A DNA stretch of 64,000 nucleotides from Absidia repens (lineage: Eukaryota > Mucoromycota > Mucoromycetes > Mucorales > Cunninghamellaceae), in NCBI GenBank assembly GCA_002105175.1, contig MCGE01000037.1:342003-406002 (forward strand), in the 5' to 3' direction. Every line of letters starts with the position of its first letter. Position 1 is the first letter of the stretch. The translations under genes were made by a program, and so were the position numbers. Positions 22,403 through 33,606 of the stretch are shown piece by piece. The notes under the pieces are model-generated. The model saw nothing but the letters and a program-made list of their open reading frames with translations. It was not told where the DNA came from and did no database searches.

Positions 22403-24053
22403 ATGAAGCATATTATTGTCATTGGATGTGGTGTTGTTGGCTTAACAACGGCAGTGTTATTGGTTGAAAAAGGATACAAGGTCACAATTGTTGCAAAATG
22501 GCTCCCGGGCGATCGAACTACTGAATACACATCACCTTTTGCAGGTAAGGCCAGTTTAAACTATTGGATTTTTTTTTTAAACTAATGACACTTTTTAATG
22601 GGACAGGTGCTCATTGGCGAACCTTGGCGCCAAATAATGAACCCTTACTACAAGGTAAATTGGAAAAGACGTCGAGGAAGGGATCTGTTATGAAACTGCG
22701 AGTATTAACGTCAAAAATATATTTCTTTGGTTTTGACAATAGAGTTTGATACCGCAGCTTATAAGAAATTCATACACCTTGGACGTACGATTCCCGAAGA
22801 AACAGGAATCATGGTTGTTCCTTCCTATGACTATTACGATACCTTGACTGATGATGTTGAGAATCCATGGTTCAAAGACGTTGTGGAAAATGCAAGTGCA
22901 CAAATGAACTGCGGGACCTAAAAGGATACTAGTATACTAATTGGTCCCTTTTTCAATACTTTACATATGTAGTTCTCCTTCATTCCGTCTGAATCTTTTA
23001 CTCATGAAACAACCAAAGTTGGTCACACTTATACTACAGGTAATCCCTTTTTATTTTGTATTCGTATATGTGTGTGTATAGGTAGCACTGTATAAATAAC
23101 ACTAACCTCCGTTTTTGTGTATTTGTTTCCAGTACTTATCAATTCTCCTCAGTACCTGACATGGTTATTGAAACAGTTTTTGTCAAAAGGAGGCAAGCTG
23201 CATCGACAAACACTCAATCATATTAGCGAAATATTTGATGGTGTGGATGGCAATAAAACCAGCAAAGTGGACGCGGTTGTGAATTGTACAGGACTGGGGT
23301 CACTGGATCTCGGTGGGGTAAATGACACAAAGCTTTTTCCCACTCGGGGACAAACGGTGATTATCCTGGGAAACCATATTAAAAAAACGATTACCAGCTG
23401 CCGTAAGTTGATTTTTACTTGTTTAAGACAAAAAAAAAAAAAAAAAAGAAGATAGACATATCAAGAATAAGCTTTCTTCTCACCCTTATCTGCTCTTATA
23501 GAAAATGGTGAAATTAGCTACGTTATTCCGCGGGCAGATGGGACCATTGTACTTGGCGGCACTGCACAAAAAAATAATGCGTAAGTAATATGGGATGGAT
23601 CGCCGGTGGATAGAATATCCTTGGCGTACTCACTTTTTTTTTATAAAAACCTCCTTCTTCCCGGTAGAAATCCAAATGTGGATCAGGCAACCATTGACTC
23701 TATATTACAACGAGCCACAGCAATCTGCCCTGAATTATCGAGTGCCTATCGGCCATTGACTGTTGTTAGACATGCTGTTGGGTTCAGACCTACTCGGACG
23801 GGTGGTGTACGCATCGAAAATGAACGATACAGTAATGTAGACAAAAAAAAAAAAAAGTGGTAGGAGTTTGATCACGATAGTTCATTGAACGATTTTTCTT
23901 TTTGTGGTGGTGATGATAGATTTGAAGAATGGAAAATATATGATGGTGACTCATGCGTACGGCCACGGTGGGTTTGGGTATCAGTCTAGTTGGGGATCAT
24001 CCATGTACATTACACAATTAGTAGAATTAGCTTTAAATCAAAACCGTCTATAG
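22403..24053 (+). CDS. D-amino-acid oxidase (FAD-dependent)
   Basis: Peroxisomal-type flavoenzyme oxidising D-amino acids to 2-oxoacids with ammonia and H2O2. Eight exons: 22403-22544, 22607-22654, 22743-22891, 22973-23039, 23133-23402, 23502-23580, 23668-23831, 23920-24053; 350 aa, typical length. Seen: N-terminal Rossmann motif VIGCGVVGLTTA; YTSPFAGAHWRTLA; NPWFKDVVENF; VVNCTGLGSLDLGG; PTRGQTVII; the C-terminal catalytic region FRPTRTGGVRIE (substrate-carboxylate Arg) and HAYGHGGFGYQSSWG. Intron 3 (22892-22972) must start GCAAGT, because only then does the frame and the conserved VENF-SFIP join work. The C-terminus NRL is only a weak PTS1-like tripeptide compared with the SKL-type ends of known fungal enzymes. 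Convergent with the CCC1-like gene. Confidence 0.94.
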
Positions 24054-24490
24054 TATAGATATCTTTTTTATTCTTATCACTTTACTAGTCATTGTATATT
24101 TTAAATCAAACAATAAAAATGGGCTATATGAATTTTTTATTTGGATAGATTGTTAAAAAAAAATTGTCTTTATTCAATAATGTGAGATATGATACAAATC
24201 GTGTAAAAAGAGTATATATATGGGAAAGGGTAACCATTTATGTGAAAATGATAAAATTGATAGATGGTAAAAAGGGAAAAAGGGAAAAAATAATAATCAA
24301 AAAGTAGCGTGATGGGATGATAGTGTGAAGGGCACTGCTAATCACTGATACAAAGAAAGAGGGTAAAAAAAAGGAGGGATTTTGAATTTTGGAGGACGAA
24401 GTAAGAATACAGAGGGTACGTGAGGGATATATAGCTATAACTAAAAAAACAAAAAAAAACCACTAGCAGTAGTCAAGAGTCATAGATTCA
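24054..24490. other. Convergent 3' spacer
   Basis: About 0.44 kb between two converging stops. It is A/T-rich, with AATAAA on the plus strand at 24112-24117 for the oxidase and AATAAA-like text on the opposite strand. No gene. Confidence 0.5.
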
Positions 24491-25740
24491 TTATTCAGTG
24501 GAAGAAGATTCGTTGACTAGAGCGACAATTCCATAACTACAAGCAGCAGCCACCGCACCGATGGTAAGAGTTTGAAGAGCCCCAATCAAGGCTTGTTTTG
24601 GGCGAAGGTAGATACTTTTGATATAACCAAAGGCAAAGAGCGTAATCGAAGTGACCAGCACTGACACGAGCAAAGCTTGATTTGTATCGTCCATGAAAAA
24701 GTATGGTAGCAAGGGAATAAACCCACCAAGAAGATAGGATGTGCCAATTGTCAATGCTGATATCTAAAAAAAAAAAAAAAAGATGAGATTCCGATCAAAT
24801 CAGTGTGCAGTTTTTGTTTAATTTTTACCCAGCTTCTGTTTGGATCAGGTAATTCCAAATTCAGTTCAAAGCGCATCATAAAATCGACAAATTTCTCGGT
24901 GTTTTGCCTAAATTTGACCATCATTGGCTCCATAGAACTACGATCCAATCCATATGGTTCAAATAATTCGATGATTTCTTCTTCTTCTTCTTCGGGATAA
25001 AGTTCGACTTCCCTTGCTAAAGATAATCAAGCCAAGCCAAATAATAATAATAATAATAATCAACAACCAAATAAAGCTCTGCTATCGCTTGTACAAGCAC
25101 GCACGCTTTTTTTTTTTTTTTTTTTTTTACCTTCCCGTTCCCGTTCAGTTTCGTAATGTTCAGCTTCAGATTTGGCAGCTAAATATCCACCCAATCCCAT
25201 GGAAATAGCCCCTGATACAAGTTCTATGATGATTGATTGATTTGATGGGGATAAACAAAGCTGTTGATTAATGATTCTGTGACCAAAAATGGAAAGTCCA
25301 ATTCATCAAGTTGTCATTGTATCCCCCTTTTTTTATTGTCTTTACCTGCAAGTCCACCATAAATCACAATGCGAGTATCCCCAAGACTACTTAAACCGGC
25401 CGCAAGAGCAAACTAGAAATGATACAATGATAAAAAGAAAAACCGTTAGACCCATTTTATCATTTTCAAAGTTTACAGAGCCTCTACTAAATTTTTATAT
25501 ACTTACAGGTACGGTCAAGCCATCTGCCAAACCAAGAATACAGTCTTTGACAAGTTCAGGTCTTGCAAAATGTTCTTCAACGTGTTCCTTGAATACCTTC
25601 TGACCATGACGATGGGGGATACGGTGGTTGTTGATTTGACCAAGTTCGAGATCCGAATCATCAGAAGATAGCAATCGGTCATCACTGACTCGTTTTTCAA
25701 ATTCTTTAGAGTATCTTTGTAAAGGCTGGTAAGTTGTCAT
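24491..25740 (-). CDS. CCC1: CCC1/VIT1-family vacuolar iron/manganese transporter
   Basis: Vacuolar membrane Fe2+/Mn2+ importer of the CCC1/VIT1/nodulin-21 family, a cytosolic metal detoxifier. Exons 25740-25507, 25412-25346, 25223-25131, 25016-24829, 24763-24491 give 284 aa. Seen: LVKDCILGLADGLTVPFALA (TM1), SSLGDTRIVIYGGLAELVSG, AISMGLGGYLAAKSEAEHY (TM2), a charged metal-binding helix with EEEEEEIIELF and FMMRFELNLELPDPN between TM2 and TM3, then TIGTSYLLGGFIPLLPYFF, VLVTSITLFAFGYIK and TIGAVAAACSYGIVALV. The N-terminal 50 residues are a hydrophilic tail. Start is set at MTTYQP; the codon two positions upstream is TTG, not ATG. Divergent from the phospholipase gene. Confidence 0.94.
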
Positions 25741-26874
25741 TTCCAAGGAGGTATATATATGATATATATATATATATATATATATGTTTAAAGAGTAAAA
25801 TGAAAAGAAAAAAAAGTTGGGAAGAAAAGCAAAAAAGGAGAAAAAGGTAGAAAGCTACATTTTTGGATTGGAAAAAAAAAGGATTTTTTAACCGCCGCCC
25901 CAACCCGGTACCTTTTTTTTTCCTCTTTGCCATTTATGCAACGTTGAATACTATCTTTGTACCACACACCTGGGACTAATGGTCAAATTCTATTGCGGCG
26001 GTTAGTGAATTTCTCCTCTACTCATTATAATGTTTTATTTACACGTGCGGTTTTGAGATGAAATGAAAAGTAGTTGGAGACAAAGATCATCTTTTTTTTT
26101 TTCGTACAAAAATTCACTAACAAGGTTTTCTTTATTTTAACTTCTTCACGTTGAATCTTTTACCCGGACATTATTAGGAAGTAAAAAAGGTTCATGTTTA
26201 TCGCAAGATATGGTAGAGTATAATCGATATCTTACGTGAGAATAGAGCTAACCTCTAATGTAACTTTTGTTCGTTGAGAGATGGCCATTCCTAAGAGTTT
26301 TGGTAACTCATGCATCGTTATAACTCAAAAAGTCTTTTTTTTTTGCCTTAATATTTTAGCTCCAAGTGAGACATAAGGTATAGACACAATATATCCAATA
26401 TAGATACCTTGGGTGATTCGATTTTTGTTTTGTATTACATTTGTTTATAAGATTTGGGTAGTTAATGTTTTACAATCTTACCATTTGACTAATCCGTCAT
26501 TGTCACGTTGAGGCACCCATTGGTTAAACATCCATGCAAGAATCTCACAACCTCAACTGAATCAAGCTGAGATTAAAAAATGACATTTATCGCAAATCCA
26601 CCACTTTTTTAACCTTACCCAAAGTTGATCCTTACACAGCAATCACCGAACTACGGGTAATCATCAGCATACATTTGTGAGATGGCCCTTATATAATAAT
26701 TATTATTATCTCATATTTCCGACAATATAATAAAGAAAACCCCTTTTTCCCTTTTTTGTATAACCTTTTTTTTCAATTTTTGTTCTTATAAAAGCCAGAG
26801 TCATTGAGCTTTTTTTTTTCTTTTTTTCTTTTTGTTCCCTTTTTATCGTTCACATTTGAATTAGAAAAAAAAAT
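25741..26874. promoter_or_regulatory. Divergent promoter region of CCC1 and the phospholipase
   Basis: 1.1 kb. An (AT)n microsatellite lies at 25752-25785 next to the CCC1 start. T/A-rich tracts precede the phospholipase ATG (26808-26830). No protein-like ORF. Confidence 0.45.
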
Positions 26875-29629
26875 ATGAAAATTGTTTCCATTGCCACTGC
26901 TTGTGTGCTTGTTTTGGCAGGTGTAGATGCCGCTAAAACTACCCAACTTCCCGGTCTTGAAAAAATTAAGCATGTTGTCTATTTTATGCAGGTAATGTCA
27001 ATTTTGAATGGTGATTGTAATGACAATACTACAGTACTAACCATAATATATTAATTTATTCTCATTTAGGAAAACAGAAGTTTTGACAACTACTATGGAA
27101 CAATGCCTGGTGTCAAAGGTTTTGCTGGTAGGTACTGGGTGATCAAAAATCCGTGTCTAATGCGACGGTGTTTTAAAATAGATGGTCTCTCTTTTTTTTA
27201 TTCTTTTCTGTACAGATCCTGATGTTGGCATTCAAAAGAATGGACTCAACTTGTTTTACCAACCTGACTCAAAATCCCCTGATAAGAAGAATGGAACTAG
27301 CTACTTATTACCTTACAACTTTAAAGGCAACAGGGCTGGCTGTACTCCTGGCGGATCGAATGGATGGTATGTACCCCCCCCAAAAAAGCTAGTGTTTGTA
27401 GACAAAACAAAAAAAAAGAACTAATCAATCCATCTCTTCTACTATTACTTGTTACATCAGGGTAAGCTATAGAAAAATTATAGCCCGAATTAATATCTGT
27501 TACTAAACACGTCTCTCTCTACTTTTTTAATTGATAGTCTCCTAACCATGCTGCCGTCAACAATGGCCTCAATGACAATTGGCCACAAGGCAATGCACCT
27601 GCTTCTATGGGTTATCTTACTCGAAGCCAAATCCCCTATCACTTTGCTCTTGCTGAAGCCTTTACCATCTGTGACTCCTACCACCAAAGTGTGATTGCCA
27701 GGTAAAAATCATCAGCTAAAATGTGTCTGCCCTGTTCCTTGGATAGCTAAGCTTCACTTGTTTTGATAGTACCAATCCCAATCGTGTACATTGGATTTCT
27801 GGATCTGTACAAGGTAATATAAACATAGAAAAAATGATAATAAGACATGGTCGTGTATTGAAGATGTTCTTATTCTTTTTTGTTTCAGGCCCTCCTAACG
27901 ACTACGTCCTTGAAGATAATACTGAATCCGTTGATCTTGGTTGGGAAACTTATCCAGAAGCTTTGACCAAAGCAGGTGTTGAATGGCAGTGTAATGATAC
28001 ATACATACACACACATATATATATATATACCTTCTTTGTTTGTATACTGATATTTATGTCCTTTTTTGACAGTGTACCAAGACAAAGACAACTTCGATGA
28101 CAATCCATTGGCTTGGTTTGGGTATGTGAAGAGTTATGGTTTTTAATAATTCAAACGCAAGCTTGTATGACTCAACGTTTTTTATTTTTTAGTTATTGGC
28201 GTAAACTGGAAGATGGCCCTGAAAAGCAAAAGGGTCTTGGTTATCTTGGGCTTCAAACCTTTTATGATCAAGCTAAGAATGGTACTCTTCCTCCCTTTAG
28301 TATCATTGTTGGCCCTACTGAATTATCTGAACATCCTTCGTAAGTCAAAATAAAGTAATCTAAAAATATGAACCCTTCTAACTGTCAATTATTTTTCAGG
28401 AATACTCCTGCTGCTGGTGCATGGCTTCAAGAACAAGTGGTTAATGCCGTGATGAATGGAAAGAACTGGAAGGACACTGCTTTGTTTATCAATTATGATG
28501 AATCAGGAGGGTTTTATGACCATGTGCAGCCTAAGATTGCTCCCTCTAACAAATTTGTAAAGGACAAATTCAATGGTAAAATGGCACCACTAGGTCTAGG
28601 TAAAAACCAAAATATGAATAACAAAATGACAAATCTATCTTACATTGTACTGACCATTCGTTTTTTGTTTGCATAGGTCCACGTGTGCCCATGGTCATTG
28701 TGTCTCCATATACTCGTGGTGGGCATGTCTACTCCGATCTCTCTGATCACTCCTCTACATTGAAGTTTATGGAAGAATGGGTAGGCAAGAATGAAAATGG
28801 AAGCTATGCGGCTCCTGCCAAAAACATTGATAGCTGGTACCGTGAAACGACATCCAACTTGGTGAATGCCTTTGACTTTGACAAACCCGACTTTTCTATT
28901 CCCAAGTTGCCCACCAATCCTAAGCCTGCTGTTGACAGCAGTGGCAATTGGGACCCAACTGAAATGTGTGAAAAGCTTACTGATCCCAAATCTACTCCTC
29001 CTGTAAGTCAATCCTATTATTATAAAAATGAATGTTTTTTTTTTTATTCATTATTCCTCCTCTTCTCCTATCTTATTTTATATAGTATGGCAAACAAGTA
29101 TTCCCTCAAGTAAGTCATTATCATCATTACTTGATCATGTTACGGTATACTCACTCTTTTGTTATTTGTTGTGCTACGATAGGTGGAATCAGGATCCAAA
29201 AAGCTCCGAGGATCGAATCCTGAAGGTCGTCGACTTGCCTTTATTCACAGCAATGGCAAGAACTTGGAAGTGGCTAGCACAGGTAGAAAGCTTATGACTC
29301 GGCGTCTGCACAAGCGGGACTTGAACAAAGGTGTGCTGGATCCTAACACTCACTTCAAGGCGGTGACCTCTGGCAATGGCAAGCAATATATGATCCAATC
29401 CATCAACCATCCTTCTCAGTGTATTGATGTGTGGGGCACCGAAGTTTTGTTAAACGAATGCAAGGGCACTCTTTGGGAATTGGACTATCATAGCGCGGAC
29501 TCTCATCATCACCTCAAGCATGTTGGTACTGGAATGTATTTGAATATTGGCAAAGGCAATAAGATCAGTTTGGTCAAGAATCATCATGATGCTCATTTTT
29601 CGGTGCACTCTGTTACTGCCTCTTCCTAA
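26875..29629 (+). CDS. Secreted phospholipase C / acid phosphatase-type phosphoesterase with C-terminal extension
   Basis: Phosphoesterase family (non-haemolytic PLC and fungal acid phosphatase type), expected to cleave phospholipid head groups or phosphoesters outside the cell. Exons 26875-26991, 27070-27127, 27216-27366, 27461 (one base), 27538-27701, 27770-27813, 27889-27990, 28073-28121, 28193-28339, 28400-28599, 28677-29002, 29086-29109, 29183-29629; 609 aa. Seen: signal peptide ending GVDA; ENRSFDNYYGT at residues 40-50; NHAAVNNG; ASTNPNRVHWISGS; NYDESGGFYDHV from residue 309; GPRVPMVIVSPYTRGG and SDHSSTLKFMEEW. These blocks form the metal-binding alkaline-phosphatase-like core. Residues 462-609 are an extra basic, His-rich domain, possibly a beta-trefoil (QSINHPSQCIDVWG, NECKGTLWELDY). 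The one-base exon is discussed in the findings. Confidence 0.9.
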
Positions 29630-30103
29630 TTGGTCTGATTAGTTTACTTTTTATTTTTACTACCCTATTTTATTACTTATTTGAACAATAAAAAAATCCA
29701 CCCCCTTTTTATTTGCCCCTTTTTATTATTTGTATATTACCATGTTGATACACAGAAAATGTGATGTTTGTTATTCCAATAAAACATAATGGCTTTCTAT
29801 ACCACAATATAAAATCATCTCTTGTCTCTTGTCTTCAGTTATTGCTGCTGTTTTTCAAAATTTTCTCAAAAGGACCCTATATTTATCTCATATGACTACA
29901 CAGGAGATAGAGGGATCAGGATACACATAAACTGTATATATTGTGCTCATTCAATCACCGACCGACCGATTTTTGAAAAATGCCTCGCCCTTTTTTTTCT
30001 CCCTCCTCTCTCTTTTTTCTTTTTCTTTTTCTTCTCATATATCTCTGAATTCTTCCTTCAACTATATAACATATACATATCTACAACAAAACTTCCATAC
30101 AAA
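29630..30103. promoter_or_regulatory. Spacer and upstream region of the 4E-T-like gene
   Basis: Holds the phospholipase polyadenylation signal (AATAAA at 29686) and a second AATAAA at 29778. A pyrimidine-rich tract at 29980-30040 precedes the next ATG. No gene. Confidence 0.45.
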
Positions 30104-30465
30104 ATGTACAAAGAACTAGAATCTACGCATTCAAAACGCAAACAATACAGCAAAGAACAACTATTGGCACTGCAAGCAAGTCCACTGGTCGCCAGACCTG
30201 CTTCCTTACCTCCATTGTCCCAGTGGCTCAAGTAATGCTTTACAAAAGAAGAAGGAAAACGGGACAAATACAAGATGAAGACCGGAGGAATTACACACAC
30301 GAACTAATGATCTCTTCCTTTTTTCATCTCTTATATTTTATTGATCTGTATTATCTCTTAGTCGGGATCCTGCCAATCGTCATATTCTCAATCATCACTC
30401 AACTACTGGTAGGGGAAAACAAATATATATGTATATACATTACAATTGATATTAGATTTAGTCTC

Positions 30466-30497
<32 letters not shown>

Positions 30498-32129
30498 CTC
30501 TCTCTCTCTCTCTCTCTCTTCTTTTCTAGTATCTAACCGTTTTGCCCAACCAAAAGCCAGCGTCAGCACTCCTTCAAGGTCATCGAAATACTCGAAGGCG
30601 ATTTCTGGACAATATGTAAAACTTGGAAAAAAGAACAAGTCTATGTGAATGAATGTGTATGTATATTTAGTTGCATGGGAGTACTTACGAACTGTCTTCC
30701 ATTTTTGTTTTTTATAGCATCATCAAAAGGATGGAGCACAAGGTGAGTAAATCCTCGAGTATAGCTCTGTAATTACGGACACACACACTTACCTTAGATC
30801 AAATGAATCAAAATAGGGTCAATATTTGAAGATCAACAACAAAAGGAATCAGGTGTATCAACCAACGACAACAAAAGCAATCAGCCTGAAGAAGAGGCAA
30901 TACCTGAATGGATGGATGACAACCCTTCGGACTTGACCAAAGATGAACAAACAGAAAAAATGGTGCTGGATTCATCTCATTTGGAAGCATGGAAATTGCG
31001 CATGAAACAACTGGATGACAAAACCTGTAAAAGCGGGAATGGCGACGATAACAACAGGTCTCATTTGACGGTTGATAGAAATGAGGCTGATTCATTATTG
31101 GCTCTGGAAGCACTTCATTTATCGACCACATCCAGTAGTAGCCCGAACGATCAAGACGATTTAACATCCTATTCAGCAAAAACAATATCAGTCCATGATC
31201 TCTTCCAACAGCATCATCATCTACCATCTCCACCCTCTTTATCACCACTTGCTCGACAACAACAACAACAACAACAGCAACAGCAGCAGCAAACCGACTC
31301 CTCTATTTCCTCCATTGGAACGCCTTCCTATTTATTGTCGCCTCGTGATGACCAGATTGAGGGTTTTGGTCAAATCTTATCCAAACAACCTATTATCGGC
31401 AAGGTAAATCAAAATTAAATTGTGATACTGGGCGTTCTTAGTTGATATACTTACTCATACGGTTTATTTATTTGCATTGTAGGATAACAACGAAATTTTT
31501 ATGGCCAATGGTGGATATATGAATGGTAGAGAACTAAGAAAAATATGCCGTTTTCTTTTAAACTAATCTCATGCGTTTCATTTTATTTTATTCCACACAC
31601 AGTTACACAACACCACCGAGACTATCAAGGACCACTTCCCGGTTTCATGTTACCTAGTCCTGGTCATCCTCGTCCTCCTACTATGATGTCAGCGTCTTTC
31701 TCAACTGGTACTATGGGCTCTCATCATCATCATCATTACCGTCAATATCCGATGCTCCCAGACCAACAACACGAACAGCGTCATCAACCCATGCAATCAC
31801 CATCTTATTTACCAAGCAACAATACCAACAATTCTATGATTCCATCATTCCCTTTATTTCACCATGCTCATCCTTCGTCTCCTGTTCCTCCTCCTCATTC
31901 CATGCTTTTTAACCGAAATCAACAAACATTGCTTCCTTCTCAACCTCAACCGTTTTTACATCAGCAGCATCCACAGCAACAACCATTCATTCCTCCTCCT
32001 CCTCCTCCTCCTTCTTCCGGCCAACATCATTTTATGCCCCAAATGCATACATTCCCCTCTCAACTTCTTCATCACCCATATCATCAACCTTTAGCTAGCC
32101 AACCTCTAGTTAGTGAACTGAATAAATGA
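30104..32129 (+). CDS. eIF4E-binding protein, 4E-T-like, Gln/Pro/His-rich
   Basis: Seven exons: 30104-30231, 30362-30408, 30530-30615, 30718-30742, 30817-31403, 31483-31525, 31603-32129; 480 aa. Residues 15-21 (YSKEQLL) fit the canonical eIF4E-binding motif Y-x4-L-hydrophobic, followed by SPLVARPASLPPLSQWL, the arrangement seen at the N-terminus of 4E-T/EIF4ENIF1 proteins. The rest is low complexity: SVHDLFQQHHHL, a poly-Gln run, Pro/His/Gln-rich C-terminal half with PPPPPPPSSG. The family represses translation and targets mRNAs to P-bodies. Exon 2 was found from frame continuity (QWL-NRDPANRHIL); without it the reading ends after 43 residues. The intron before exon 3 carries a 30-T run followed by (CT)n. 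4E-T identity is inference from one motif plus context. Confidence 0.7.
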
Positions 32130-33606
32130 ACTGAATATGCCACATATTCAAACACCGCATTTTTTTTTTTGTCTTGACCCAATTTATTGTCTTCTCCCCC
32201 CTTTATTTTTTAAAGAGCTAGTTTGAAATATTGGTATGTACCGACATATGGGAACACTTAGAGTAGCTATATATAATAGGCTATTGGTATGAATTAAAAA
32301 CAAGATTATAACGGACTGCCTTTTTTTTTTGTATTGTAGTATAGGTGGAATCGACTCTCCATCGGAGTTTTTTTCAGAACGGAACAGCCTCCTCGAGGTA
32401 AGCAATACCAATTGACAAAAGTACTATATTTTATTCCTAGTGATTTTATTTTTTGAATAGAAAGTCCGAATGTTTATTGAAGAGTCAAAGAAAGTTTGTT
32501 CTGGCAACAATATGGTAAGTATGAAGGGGAGCGGTTTGACGGGAATATTGAAATAAGTATATTGATGAATTGTGTGGGACTAATGATTTATTGAATAGAA
32601 GCGGAATTGTCAAAATATTATCTACGCTTTGGAAAGGCGTCGCTCAATACTGAAGTAAGTCATGATAGGGTGGCTATGCTCGACTCGGAAATACTTCGAT
32701 TCATACTTTATGGTTCGTTTTGAATGCCTGTGCCAATTAATAGATCGTGCCTTACATGCATTCAACTTGCACTTGAAATGAATCGATACCATTTCCGGGG
32801 AAAGTGTGTGCCATTCATATAAACAAAAAGGATGATTCCTGATTTGTCTACATTTCCTTTTTCCTTTCCTTTTGCTTTTACTCAACAACATTTCTCTTTT
32901 TATTATTTAGATCTTGGCACCTTTGATCCTTTCTCAATGCAATCAAGTCCTGTGTTACGGTGCTTTTATTCTATGTGACTTCTTGCTATTGACAACAACA
33001 AGAATCACTACGTCTCTCTTGCTATCGAAATGAATATATTGATCACCGTGTGGGTAAGCCAGACTTGTTTATATTTATTTCAGGGGTGAAATTAAGGGGC
33101 GAAGAGGGAGAAATAGAAAAAAACGGAAGGGGGGTGATTGGCTAGTCGGAGCTACCGAACGATGTCAAATAACAATAAGAACCTAGTGTCAAGAGTATAC
33201 CACTAACAACAAGCTGTTTATTTATTCTTTAGGGATTGATAAAGATATGCTGACTGGAATCTTGGATTAATATGGAATACGATCTTCATCAATCATCCTT
33301 TATGCCCACATTCAAGTTAATTTTTGGCAATTGGCTACTTATATATCTGTCAAACTCTCAAGAAAGATGTTGTTGCTGCTGCTGCAGGTTCAAGCATGGT
33401 TACGAAAAGAACGATAGTTAGCATCTTCTCTTCCTTCTTCCCCCTTTTTTTTTCTGCTATACATACTCGCCCCTATTCTATTTTACTCCTTTTTTTCTTA
33501 TATATAGCTTTATTTTCCCCTCCCCCTTCTTTTCCATTTACAAACCCACCTTCTTCATTACTCTATCTTTTTCTTTTTTCATATTGATATATTTTATCTC
33601 TTATAC
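32130..33606 (+). other. Spacer with unresolved short exons, plus bZIP upstream region
   Basis: Three exon-like stretches with good splice signals join in one frame: about 32342-32397 (GGIDSPSEFFSERNSLLE), 32461-32514 (KVRMFIEESKKVCSGNNM) and 32599-32653 (KRNCQNIIYALERRRSIL), then a short exon at 32911 reading SWHL and TGA. I found no convincing first exon. Another pair near 33020-33050 and 33234-33270 reads NEYIDHRVGIDKDMLTGILD and stop. Either a small unrecognised gene or exon remnants. From 33300 on the DNA is pyrimidine-rich and is the bZIP 5' region. Confidence 0.35.

Noticed and set aside
22403..28700. D-amino-acid oxidase, CCC1 transporter and phospholipase considered as a functional cluster
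   Set aside because: They are on different strands with ordinary spacers and share no pathway; proximity alone is not support.
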